In this document: positions 45,580-55,696 of the stretch, piece by piece | Position numbering within the stretch: the first letter of the stretch is position 1 | How the letters are laid out: the number at the start of each line of letters is the position of its first letter | Assembly (NCBI RefSeq): GCF_030272615.1 | Contig: NC_081411.1 | Coordinates: forward strand, 838,602,136-838,666,135 | DNA length: 64,000 nucleotides | Source of the DNA: Cryptomeria japonica | Taxonomy: Eukaryota; Streptophyta; Pinopsida; Cupressales; Cupressaceae | Reading direction: 5' to 3' | Notes under the pieces: generated by a model | The model's database searches: none | Seen by the model: the letters and a program-made list of their open reading frames with translations, nothing else | Told to the model about the DNA's origin: nothing | Made by a program: the position numbers and the translations under genes

Positions 45580-45755
45580 TAAAATGTCCTGAAAAAATTT
45601 CATAAAAAAATTGAAAAATGTCCTGAAAAAATCTCAAAAACATTTAAAAATGTCCTGAAAAAATCTCAAAAAAATCGAATAATGTCCTGAAAAAATATCT
45701 AAAAATTAAAAAAATGAAAATCCCTAAAAATCATAAAATGTCCTGAAAAAATGAA
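45580..45755 (+). repeat. Tandem repeat AATGTCCTGAAAAAAT
   Basis: Five copies of TGTCCTGAAAAAAT in units of roughly 32-56 bp starting near 45584, 45620, 45650, 45681 and 45739, separated by A-rich linkers (TCTCAAAAA). AT-rich minisatellite. Confidence 0.85.
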
Positions 45756-46368
45756 CGCAAAAGCATTTCAAAAACATTAAACTCCAAAAACAAGCATTTT
45801 GCAATAAAGGATCCCCTTTGTGCATAGACAGATCGCTGAGCATACATCCAATGACACGCCATTCAACGTTGTGCTTTAAATGAAATCATGCGTTAACAGA
45901 TGAACTTGTTACTCAAACCAGACATTCAAACTGATCAGAATTGTCATATCAATCAACCACAAAATCAATTCATCCTTGGCACACTATCATGGGTTTTATA
46001 CAGGGTGTCGTATACTCGAAACCAGACTGTGTCCTGTCTTAGACGGGGTACCGCATGTCCTGAAACTAGACAGCATGATCGTCCTATCAGCGCTTTCAAC
46101 TTTTGACAATGAAGATCAAGGTGTTTGTTTGATTTGTTGGAATTTGTGCATCTTATCTTTTTATTGATTTGTCTTTAGCTTCGGTCATGTTCCTATGTTG
46201 CTCGATGATGTCACTGAGTCATTTAGAGTGACCGGGATGGATCCTGATCCTTTTCTTTTTTGATTGTGATTGTCGTTTGTCTGTGATGTGTCTGTCTTTT
46301 GCAAAAAGGGTTGCATTTCAGCTCTGGCCTTCAATGCCATGATGCTACGCATCCGTTTTGCTACATAA
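45756..46368 (+). other. Interior of D before insertion E
   Basis: No coding motif recognised. It ends CTACATAA. The last five bases, CATAA, are the target duplication of E. Confidence 0.5.
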
Positions 46369-47588
46369 TGTAGCGTCCTAAAATTGTGACACTTGCAATT
46401 TCAACTGCATTTCGGTCTTCACGATGGTGACGCAACACGCAACCTGAATGGAGACCCCGAAACTTGCTCACGACACCAAAAACTGCATTTTTCAAGTACC
46501 CTGGCCTGAACCTCCTTGCACCCTGATGTCCCGGGAGGTGGGACCAGAGCGCCCAGCGCCCTGGTCCCTCCCTAGGACCATGGCGCCCAGCGTCCTGGTC
46601 CCTGGGTCCTATTTTGGGCCCGGTCTCCTAAGGGTTCTCGGGTCTTTTTGTTTGCAATTTGGAAATTAACTTTCTTGGTCAGCCTAAGGTCGGGAAAATC
46701 AGTCTATCAGCCCTAATTGACAAGTATATAAACTACATTTTTCTCTCTCATTGGGAGATAACACATACATGATGAAAAAGGCATGGAAACTATACTCAAG
46801 CATTCAAGCATTCAAGCATTCCTTCTAAGTCTCCATTCAAGGCTAAGTGTTGCATTCAAGACAAGGATTCAACCATTGAAGAGGAGATCACATACTACTA
46901 CAACATACAACATACAACATCTAAACCTTCGCACATAAGGATACAAACATCCTTAGAACAAGGTATTAGTACTTGTTTTACAGTCATTTACATTTACAGC
47001 TCTTGCTCATTTCTTGGTTAATTCCAAAATCAGGGTTTGACCTAAAGGCAAACCCCTAATCCCTAACCCCCCAATCATCTTCGCTTTTCTGTGTGTAGGT
47101 TGCAGGTACGCGGCTGAGATTGAAGATCTGGAATCCTTGTGCAGAGACAAACAGATCCCCCTTCGTTTCGCGAATTTTTCGGAGGACCGTGGCGTCGGGC
47201 GCCATTATCCCGACAACTTTTGCTCAAATTTGCAGGACAGGGCCGTATCGACATTTTACTGCTAATTCCAGGTCCGCAGCTTCATACTGTATCCCTATCT
47301 CAGTTTATAAAGCGAATCTTTGTCACTTTCTATGCATTCCTAGCTCAATTCTTCTATGCACATTCTTTACAAAAGAGGGTAGCCTTGCTGTCTTAACCCT
47401 TGAAACTCATTTAGCATCCAATCTTGCATTGCATGGGATTGGATCTTGTGGGTTTCAACCCCTCTTTTGAATGTAAAGTCTCCCCCCTAAGTGAAAACCA
47501 TCGAATCCTAGCGAACCTCCCTTCTCTCTCCTTAGAGTTGGAAGAGGGGAGAGTGACTAGGGTTCGATCGCGATTTTTCCGCTTTACA
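46369..47588 (+). repeat. 5' LTR of E
   Basis: Begins TGTAGCGTCCTAAAATTG and ends TTTTTCCGCTTTACA. TATA box TATATAAA at 46725-46732 (53267-53274 in the partner). U3 contains a GC-rich region with CGCCCAGCGCCCTGGTCC and an additional 34 bp (46570-46603) missing from the 3' copy. CATTCAAG is repeated at 46797-46825. Confidence 0.93.
46725..46732 (+). promoter_or_regulatory. TATA box in the LTR of E
   Basis: TATATAAA, in an otherwise mixed context within the LTR, conserved in both copies, likely positioning the transcript start about 30 bases downstream. Confidence 0.6.
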
Positions 47589-47591
47589 TTT

Positions 47592-47609
47592 TGGTGAACC
47601 CGACGTGAA
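47592..47609 (+). promoter_or_regulatory. Primer-binding site of E (tRNA-Trp)
   Basis: TGGTGAACCCGACGTGAA, perfectly complementary to the recalled 3' end of plant tRNA-Trp. It starts three bases after the LTR. Confidence 0.8.
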
Positions 47610-48758
47610 CATCCTTTCTGATTTTTCATGCTTAGATCTGAAAAAATTGATTACATTTCCATGTTTGATCTTTTGCAAAATTTTAGAGGTGATTGCATAA
47701 AAACCCTAAAATTTCTTTTTAGTAATTAAACTTGTAAAATATTTAATTGTTAATGCTTGTTTCAGATCTGTCCTTCTATTACAAATTATCAATTCATATC
47801 TATGTTTTAATTTTGAAAATTAAGTGGTTAAGTGTCAAAACCCTAATTTTTGAAACCCTCTTGATTCAACCTTTGTCCGACAATTTCACCGATCGAAACA
47901 TCTCCAAATCAGCTGTAACTTTGGATTCTACAATAAAATCACAATATCTTTCATCCCTGAAAATTTGGAAAAAAGTTACGAGGACCGTGGCGCCGAGCGC
48001 CATCGTCCCCGACATTTTTTCCGAAATTTCGGGAGCGAGATCTTACTGTATTTTTCTGCTAAAATCCAGAATTTTGGCTGATTTTATCAATTTTAACACC
48101 TTCAAAATTACAGTCAAAGTTGGTCATGTGATTGCTTGGATTAAGGCTTTTAAACATTCGAAAATCATTGAAACTGAAATTTTGTGTCAAAATTGTGTTC
48201 TTACTGTCCTAAATCTGAAAAGTGCGTTAACATTCATTAAAAATTTCAGTGCTTTATTCAAATTCTTGCATTTTGTGACTTTTGAAATTAAGTGCTTAAT
48301 TACAACAACTTTGATTTCCGCTTTCAAAATTGAATTTTGCGTAAAATTGAGTCAATTTTTAAATTTCAAAATTTGCATTGCTCTTGACATTCCCTCTAAA
48401 ATCATAAAATTCAAAATTTCAGTTTCCCTCTCTTTTTCAAAATTCAAATTTTGCATTTTTCGACAATCTGGGTAGGGTTCAATTTTGAGATTGCAACTTT
48501 AATTTGGCCTATCTACAGATTGTAAAATCATTCAATTTTTTCAGATTGGCTTTAAAATCATCATACCTTTCATCCCTGCAAATTTCGAAAAAAGTTGCAA
48601 GGACTGTGTTGCACTCCGAGCGCCACGGTCCCGGACATTTTTTCCGAAATTTCGGGAGACTGTCGTGATTGCATTTAACAGCTTAAATCCAGAAGATTGG
48701 CTGATTTTACTGAAAATTGCTACCTCTAAAATCAAAATTTTCTCTCCTTCTCTAGTGC
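47610..48758 (+). other. Leader of E with repeated GC-rich hairpin modules
   Basis: 1.15 kb. Two related stretches (about 47940-48080 and 48545-48695) each read TTTCATCCCTG, then AAAAAAGTT, a GGACCGTGGCGCCGAGCGCC-like core, GACATTTTTTCCGAAATTTCGGGAG and AATCCAGA. A third, more distant version sits in the LTR at 47178-47235 (53720-53775 in the other copy). TGGCGC-CGA-GCGCCA is a perfect 6-bp inverted repeat. Such structures could serve in RNA dimerisation or packaging, but this is inference. Confidence 0.6.
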
Positions 48759-51710
48759 ATGAGTTTTACAACAATAAGCCCTACTTACACTATTCCCGTT
48801 AGAAGAAGCCGTAGAATTAAGTCTTTCCGAGGTTTAACTACTGAGGAGATGGAACCTAATTTGAATAGCCTTTTTAACGAGGACATGGGTAATTCCTCTA
48901 ATCCTCCTAATGATGAAGAAGCTCTCCATGAGGTTTCTGTAGAACAAATTTCGAAATTGGATAACCAATTTGACGATTTTCACCAATGGATGTCTCATGA
49001 GTACCCTGATAGTCAAGCTCTTCCTTTAATTGAGGGTCTAAAATGTATGCTTCATAGTGATAAGAATGGAATTGATATTTTGCGTGGTATTTCACACATT
49101 GTGAATTCGAACGTGATGCCTATGAAGAGTTGTGCCGAAACTTTAGGTTATACACAACCTCCTACACAAGTCAATCATTCTATTCCTTTGATGATTTCTA
49201 TTGCTAGCATACCTACCTTTACATCAAACATAATGGCTACTTCTACACAAGACATTCCTCCTGTGATCACTAGTCATGGGGGCAATCCCCCTTCTTCAAT
49301 CAACCCTCTTCCTTCATTTAATCTGACTTCTTCATTCATTCCTTCAATGAGTGTTCCTATTACATCTCCGCAAATGAACATGATGCAAGGGGGCAATTCA
49401 TTTAATCATTCCATTCCTCCTTGTAGTGTTCCTCCTGTCCAATCATCTCCTATGACTAATTATCATAGGGTCCCACCACCTTACTCTTTACCTTCTTTCA
49501 ATAACATAACACCTCCATCTCAATCTAACACATCTAATATGAACTCTTCGACTGAAGCGACCATTAACAATCTTGCACAAACTGTCTCTTCTTTACAGCA
49601 ACAAATTGCCTCTATGAATCAATCTAAGTTTAGTGTGCCCACATTTGATGTTGCAAGCCCACTTTCTCTTGACATTGTCCGAGCTATCCCTCCTAAACAT
49701 GTTGAAATCCCGCATTTGGAGCTTTATAATGGTAAAGGAGATCCTCTAACACATGTTAAGACTTTTCAAACAATATGTACTGATTTTGCTTATGACCCAA
49801 GGTTGCTTGCAAAATTATTCATGAGAACATTAAGAGACAAAGCCCTACAATGGTATTGCTCGTTGCCTTCCTATTCTATTACTTCTTTCGAACAACTTGC
49901 AAATGCTTTCATTCAACAATTTCAAAACAATATAAGTCCTAAAGTTACTTTGATTGATTTAATGCATTGTAAACAAGGTGTTAAAGAAAAAGTGACTGAT
50001 TTCATTGGTAGATATAAGCATTTGTATGCTCAAATTTCTTTTCCAGTGCCTGACAATGATATTCAAAGAATCTTTATTTCTAATTTACAAAAAGATATTC
50101 GAGACAAACTTCTGTTTTCTGAGTTTACTTCTTTCCAACAGTTGTGTGCCACTCTTCACAATTATCAACTGACTGTGAGTCAAATGGAACAATCACATCC
50201 TATGGCTCTGAGTGATAAGGGTGATAGTAGTCAACAACCATTTGGGAAGTTTAAACCGAATAGAGACTCCATCAAATTCAATGAAAACATCATCAACAAC
50301 AATGTGAATGCAACATCAGGTGTGCCTCCTATTTCTAAATTTTTCAAGAAAGAAAGAAAGTATACTCCTTTGAATGAATCATTGCATAGTATTATGAATA
50401 AATTATTGGAACAAAATGTGCTTACTCTTCCTCCTATAAGACAAATTGATCCTGCAAAGATTACTTCACCTTATTTTGATAACAAAGCCTTTTGTCAATT
50501 TCATCGTCAGCCTGGGCATGATACTGAAAAATGTTTTTCTATAAAGGGTAAAATTCAAGATTTGATTGATAATAATACTATTTTTGTTTCTGGAGTGAAT
50601 GATAAAGGCAATACATCTGTAGCTCCTCCTAATCAAAATCTTCAGATTTTCACTGATCCATTACCTTCTCATACTTCTAATGCGATTGAGACTAATGATT
50701 CCTCTCTTTCATCTGATGGTCTTGTGTCTATGACTCCAAATGTGATTAACTTTGTAGAGCAGCAAGAAAACCCTAAAGAACCTTCCATCACATTTGATTC
50801 CAGTGAAACCATTAGGGCACCTGATGGTCCTTTATATATAGTTTCGAAAGTCAAGAATACACCTTGCTGTGGAGTGCTTATTGATCCTTCATGCATGGTT
50901 AATGTTATTACTGAAGAATTTCTTTTTACTTTGCAATTGAATCAAGTGATTTATGACAAAACAGATGTGATTGTGAAACTATTTGATGCATTTTCTTCTC
51001 CTATAATTGGTTCTATTACATTGCCTATTGAGGTCTATAACAAATCCCTTGATGTGAACTTTTCTATTATTCCATCTTCCGAACAATTTCGTGTGAAGCT
51101 TGGCTATCCTTGGCTATCTTCCATGAAAGCTATTGCTTCTCCTATTCATAAGTGTTTGAAATTTCCCCATAATGGTGAAATTGTTACTGTCAATCATAGC
51201 CTCTTTAAACCAGCTGAAAGAACCTCTAGTGTTCCTCTTGATTACTTTTGGCCTAAACAATTCCAATCCCTTCCTCCGCGAAGTGATCATCTTTTCAAAT
51301 CTTATCAAAAGTGGAAAACAGATATGATCCTATCTTTAAGTGAACCTAGAACACCTAAACTTGACATTCCTATCATTCTTGAGAAGGAAGTTCTTCCTTT
51401 GAAAGATGAAACTAATGTCTTTCCTCAAGAAGATTCCCAACCCATCCCTATGGATGTGACTATGTCTATGTCTAATAAACTTCCTACAAGTAGACCTATA
51501 CCTCCTCGTCATGATGGACTTGGTCTCCTTCCTAAACCAAAAATTCCTCCTTTATATGGAGCAGTTCCTCCTCCTTCCTTTTATAGAGAGAAGAGACTTT
51601 CTTCTTCTCCTATTATTCAGCCTAAGAGACCACAACCTAAACACCCAAGTGATAAGGATGAGAACATTCCTCCTCCTCAATATTCTTCACTTCCTACTAA
51701 GACTAGATGA
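48759..51710 (+). CDS. Gag-protease polyprotein of E
   Basis: ATG at 48759, 983 codons without interruption. Residues 1-300 are variable and Pro/Ser/Asn-rich, starting with a basic stretch (RRSRRIKSFRG). About 310-475 is the gypsy retrotransposon gag domain (LELYNGKGDPLTHVKTFQ, LFMRTLRDKALQWYCSLP, VTDFIGRYKHLY). A zinc-knuckle-like CQFHRQPGHDTEKC lies at about 578-591. Retropepsin-like protease is at about 690-810, with LIDPSCMVNVI at the active site and LGYPWLSSMKAIASPIH, a strong Tat-type signature. The expected Gly after the catalytic Asp region is Ser, so activity is uncertain. The C-terminus is Pro-rich. No polymerase follows. Two TGA codons separate it from a 155-codon extension (to 52202). 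Confidence 0.9.
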   Translation: MSFTTISPTYTIPVRRSRRIKSFRGLTTEEMEPNLNSLFNEDMGNSSNPPNDEEALHEVSVEQISKLDNQFDDFHQWMSHEYPDSQALPLIEGLKCMLHSDKNGIDILRGISHIVNSNVMPMKSCAETLGYTQPPTQVNHSIPLMISIASIPTFTSNIMATSTQDIPPVITSHGGNPPSSINPLPSFNLTSSFIPSMSVPITSPQMNMMQGGNSFNHSIPPCSVPPVQSSPMTNYHRVPPPYSLPSFNNITPPSQSNTSNMNSSTEATINNLAQTVSSLQQQIASMNQSKFSVPTFDVASPLSLDIVRAIPPKHVEIPHLELYNGKGDPLTHVKTFQTICTDFAYDPRLLAKLFMRTLRDKALQWYCSLPSYSITSFEQLANAFIQQFQNNISPKVTLIDLMHCKQGVKEKVTDFIGRYKHLYAQISFPVPDNDIQRIFISNLQKDIRDKLLFSEFTSFQQLCATLHNYQLTVSQMEQSHPMALSDKGDSSQQPFGKFKPNRDSIKFNENIINNNVNATSGVPPISKFFKKERKYTPLNESLHSIMNKLLEQNVLTLPPIRQIDPAKITSPYFDNKAFCQFHRQPGHDTEKCFSIKGKIQDLIDNNTIFVSGVNDKGNTSVAPPNQNLQIFTDPLPSHTSNAIETNDSSLSSDGLVSMTPNVINFVEQQENPKEPSITFDSSETIRAPDGPLYIVSKVKNTPCCGVLIDPSCMVNVITEEFLFTLQLNQVIYDKTDVIVKLFDAFSSPIIGSITLPIEVYNKSLDVNFSIIPSSEQFRVKLGYPWLSSMKAIASPIHKCLKFPHNGEIVTVNHSLFKPAERTSSVPLDYFWPKQFQSLPPRSDHLFKSYQKWKTDMILSLSEPRTPKLDIPIILEKEVLPLKDETNVFPQEDSQPIPMDVTMSMSNKLPTSRPIPPRHDGLGLLPKPKIPPLYGAVPPPSFYREKRLSSSPIIQPKRPQPKHPSDKDENIPPPQYSSLPTKTR

Positions 51711-52202
51711 AATCGTTCTACACGTGAACGCCGATGAAAGCGTCATCTTAGGGCTCAAGCAACTGCTTCTCAAACTTTGCCATCTCCAAAAACACCTTCA
51801 ATGAGCATTATTCCATTTTCTCCTCAGCCAGACATTGAGCCTAAATCTCCTAAAAATAAGATGCATGATGGTCTTGATCCTGTGCGAGTTAAAGATCCTA
51901 TTTTTATAAATCTTGATGATGATATAGATGAAAATGTTATTCATGATGAAAATATTACTTCTCTTGCTTCTGATAGTGAATATGAACTTGTTGATATTGA
52001 TAACCATTTATCTAATGAATTTTCTAAAGCACTTATCCTAGCTCCTAGACAAGAACAATGTGGCTCAGAACATGAACATAGCCCTTGTTTGGATCTTGTG
52101 ATAGCTCCATTTGCTGTGTTGAATGTTCCTCCTCTAGCGTGTTCCCTGCCTTCCCGAAACATTGATCAGCAAGATCGGGGGGTAGATGACGTGCTAGACT
52201 AG
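51711..52202 (+). pseudogene. C-terminal extension of the E polyprotein
   Basis: In frame with the upstream ORF but behind TGA at 51708 and 51735. Both can be read as CGA (Arg) changed by a single C-to-T step. They lie in an Arg-rich patch (NRSTRERR). After it: SMSIIPFSPQPDIEPKSP, an acidic segment and ACSLPSRNIDQQDRG, ending with TAG at 52200. Probably part of the original protein. A short programmed readthrough is possible but not indicated. Confidence 0.6.
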
Positions 52203-52944
52203 TTACATTAGCATAGCAGATTCTCTCCTCCTCTCTTGTGTTACTTCTTCTATATGTTATTCTCATTCTTCTATTTGTTGTCCTTAGTGTTGTCTACTTG
52301 AGGACGATGCAAAGCATGTAGATCTCTCGATCTCTCTCATGTTGACTCAAAAGACACATGTGTTCCCTTCTTCTAGGTGACCTTCCTTGATTGGGGAATG
52401 AAGAACAATTATGCATACATACATATGATATATACATGACTTATCATATAGCATACTGACCCCGAGGATAGCGAAGTCACCTCATGCTTTGTGTTTTGTG
52501 TCTATTATCCTTGGGCTTATCTCACACTTGGAGGGCTAAATCCTTGCAATAACGTGCTCCTTTCCTTTCTCATTCTTATGTTTATCACTACGTTAAAACA
52601 ATCACCCCCGGTGAGGCATGTGCGATCACTTTAACGTAGGGGGGCATACATCCCATTCATATCTTTTCAAGATACTTGAGAATTTCTTGGCAAATTTAGC
52701 TTTGCCTTGAAAATTCTTGATATCTTTCTTGCATGACTCATAGTGAGGGAACCTTACTACTGACAGTCATGGTTCTCCTTCGTGATCTTCCCTTTTACTT
52801 TGTCAATCGAAGTCGTAAGATCCTTAGTCCACTGGGGGCTTGGTGTGTCTTGCCTCCTTCACGTGGTGAAAGTTTTTCAATGTTGTTTCCTTGTACTTTA
52901 CCGGAAGTATGAGCATACATACTCCCGCTAAAGTGGGGGCTAAA
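52203..52944 (+). other. 3' noncoding region and purine tract of E
   Basis: 742 bp with no coding motif. It includes ACTTGAGGACGATGCAAAGC (about 52298) and ends with the purine tract AAAGTGGGGGCTAAA before the LTR. Confidence 0.6.
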
Positions 52945-54130
52945 TGTAGTGTCCTAAAATTGCGACACTTGCAATTTCGACTGCATTTCGGTCTTCACGA
53001 TGGCGACGCAACACGCAACCTGAATGGAGACCCCGAAACTTGCTCACGACACCAAAAACTGCATTTTTCAAGTACCCTGGCCTGAACCTCCTTGCACCCT
53101 GATGTCTCGGGAGGTGGGACCAGCGCGCCCAGCGCCCTGGTCCCTGGGTCCTATTTTGGGCCCGGTCTCCTAAGGGGTCTCGGGTCTTTTTGTTTGCAAT
53201 TTGGAAATTAACTTTCCTTGTCGACCTAAGGTCGGGAAAATCAGTCTATCAGCCCTAATTGACAAGTATATAAACTACATTTTTCTCTCTCATTGGGAGA
53301 TAACACATACATGATGAAAAAGGTGTGGAAACTATACTCAAGCATTCAAGCATTCAAGCATTCCTTCTAAGTCTCCATTCAAGGCTAAGTGTTGCATTCA
53401 AGACAAGGATTCAACCATTGAAGAGGAGATCACATACTACTACAACATACAACATACAACATCTAAACCTTCGCACATAAGGATACAAACATCCTTAGAA
53501 CAAGGTATTAGTACTTGTTTTACAGTCATTTACATTTACAGCTCTTGCTCATTTCTTGGTTAATTCCAAAACTGGGGTTTGACCTAAAGGAAAACCCCTA
53601 ATCCCTAACCCCCCAATCGTCTTCGCTTTTCTGTGTGTAGGTTGCAGGTACGCGGCTAAGATTGAAGATCTGGAATCCTTGTGCAGAGACGAACAGATCC
53701 CCCTTCGTTTCGCAAATTTTTCGGACAACCGTGGCGCCGGGCGCCATCGTCCCGACAAATTTTGCTCAAATTTGCAGGACAGTGCCGTATCAACATTTTA
53801 CTGCTAATTCCAGGTCTGCAGCTTCATACTGTATCCCTATCTCAGTTTATAAAGTGAATCTTTGTCACTTTCTATGCATTCCTAGCTCAGTTCTTCTATG
53901 CACATTCTTTACAAAAGAGGGTAGCCTTGCTATCTTAACCCTTGAAACTCATTTAGCATCCAATCTTGCATTGCATGGGATTGGATCTTGTGGGTTTCAA
54001 CCCCTCTTTTGAATGTAAAGTCTCCCCCCTAAGTGAAAACCATCGAATCCTAGTGAACCTCCCTTCTCTCTCCTTGGAGTTGGAAGAGGGTAGAGCGACT
54101 AGGGTTCGATCACAATTTTTCCGCTTTACA
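52945..54130 (+). repeat. 3' LTR of E
   Basis: 1186 bp, starts TGTAGTGTCCTAAAATTG and ends CCGCTTTACA. Lacks 34 bp present at 46570-46603. Followed by CATAA. Confidence 0.93.
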
Positions 54131-54454
54131 CATAAAAATAAAGGTTCTCACCTACAAAGTGCATTACTGAAAGCAAGTTTTCTTCATCTCTCTACTTGTC
54201 CTCTGTCTAATTTCTTCTTACTAACATTTCTTCTATCAGTCTTGGTAGTCCGTTTGATCCTATCATGTTATATCATTCTTATCGATCAATTGGCCTCTTT
54301 TCTGCATGTTTCTGGCCAATTCCTTGAGGGGGCATGCATATGTCATTGTTATTGTCTAGGGAATTTTCATATGTCATTGTTAGCGTTTGGGGCATTTTCA
54401 TTATTGTTCTTTGAAACAACGCTTAAAATCACATTGTCTCAAAGAGGGGCAAAA
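54131..54454 (+). other. D interior resumed after E, with purine tract
   Basis: Begins with the CATAA duplication. No gene. It ends with AAAGAGGGGCAAAA immediately before the 3' LTR of D, the plus-strand primer. CATATGTCATTGTTA occurs twice near 54328 and 54367. Confidence 0.7.
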
Positions 54455-55691
54455 TATAGACACCTAAAAATGGTCAACGCATGCGGAATCGTACTTTAAC
54501 ATTTGCGCATTGCCTTATTTTAGGTTTTTGCATCACATTAAAATTTATTCTATGTCACGCACTTGGTTTTTATCATTTGCGAGCATCGAGTCATTCTTCT
54601 ATCATCTCGCCTTCGAATTTGGTCTTGTCGACAACAACCTTCAGTCATGATTTTGGTCGATCTTTGTCCTTGTTAATCTTGTCATTTCGCGATCGATTTG
54701 TCATCGATCGTCGTCCTTTTCAATTATGTCAATTTGGATCAATTTGTCATTGTTCCTCATCAATTGGCACATTTTTCAGTCAAATCGTTTATCACATTGG
54801 TCATTTATCAATCCAAAATCAAATCAAATCGAGTCAATTATCTTTCAAGACCTAATTCGTCTTCTAGGGTTTTATGATTTATTCATTTAACCTAATTTGT
54901 CATTTCTTCCTCTAGGATTAATAAATTACTTATTTATCCTAAGTCTTCTCATTACAATTAAATGTTCATTTAATTGGCTAATTATTCCTCTTTGTGAATT
55001 AATTAATAAATGAAAGATTATTAATTAATTTACCTAATTTCTAATTCCTAATTTTCATCAATTTCAATTTTCTAATTTTCTTAATTCCTAATTTCAATTT
55101 CCTTCTATTTCATCTCCTAATTCCATGGGAATGACATGTCAATTTGTCATAATTTTGTCATAAATCATCAATCGATCAATCCTTACATAGCAATTTGTCA
55201 TAAATTGTCATAAATTGTCATAAAGCCTTGCATAGCAATTTGTCATACACTTGTCATAATTTTGCTATTCTTGATTTGAATTTCTATTCGAATCAATTTC
55301 ATGCTAATCTTGTCTTTTTCTCCAATTTCTCTATAAATTGGATGAATTTCTTCACTCAAATCCCTTGACCCTTGATCCGAATCCTTAATCAAACTATCGA
55401 ACTTACGCTTCTAGTACTCTTGAGCTTTTCATCAATCTTGCTTTCAATTGTATGTGCACTTGTAGGTGAGATCCACAAATCCATTGAAGAGGAAAGAAGA
55501 ACAATGGAGCCGCATGGAAGGAGCATTCAATTCTGCATTTGGTTTGCATAATCTTTCATTTTTGAATGCTTTGTTTTTATGTCTCTATTGAGTGTGCTTA
55601 GGATTAGATCATTGCAATGTGTGATTGAGCTAATAATGAATAATATGTCTTTTTATATATTGCTTTGATGATTCCTAATTCTGATGCTACA
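54455..55691 (+). repeat. 3' LTR of D
   Basis: 1237 bp, same length as the 5' copy, differing at about one or two percent of positions by eye. The first G of TG is A here. Followed by GTTTG. Confidence 0.92.
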
Positions 55692-55696
55692 GTTTG

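Larger units (their letters stand above)
46369..54130 (+). mobile_element. E: gypsy-type (Tat-like) element with gag-protease only
   Basis: LTRs 46369-47588 (1220 bp) and 52945-54130 (1186 bp), perfect target duplication CATAA (46364-46368 and 54131-54135), a perfect 18-base tRNA-Trp primer site (47592-47609), a long leader, one gag-protease ORF and a purine tract (AAAGTGGGGGCTAAA). No reverse transcriptase, RNase H or integrase. The LTR copies differ by a 34-bp deletion and few substitutions. With the open 983-codon frame it is the youngest and best-preserved element here. It probably uses enzymes from an autonomous relative. Confidence 0.93.
38496..55691 (+). mobile_element. D: non-autonomous gypsy-type LTR element
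   Basis: LTRs of 1237 bp (38496-39732 and 54455-55691) that are nearly identical, flanked by ATTTG (38491-38495) and GTTTG (55692-55696), a target duplication with one change. The primer site matches tRNA-Trp, and a purine tract AAAGAGGGGCAAAA precedes the 3' LTR. The interior (39733-46368 plus 54131-54454) holds one long Pro/Gln/Ser-rich ORF and much low-complexity DNA, but no polymerase domain, so it is a large derivative moved in trans. Element E lies inside it. Near-identical LTRs mean recent insertion. Confidence 0.88.

Noticed and set aside
47120-47470. 116-codon ORF repeated at 53662-54012
   Set aside because: Within the LTR pair of E; same reason.
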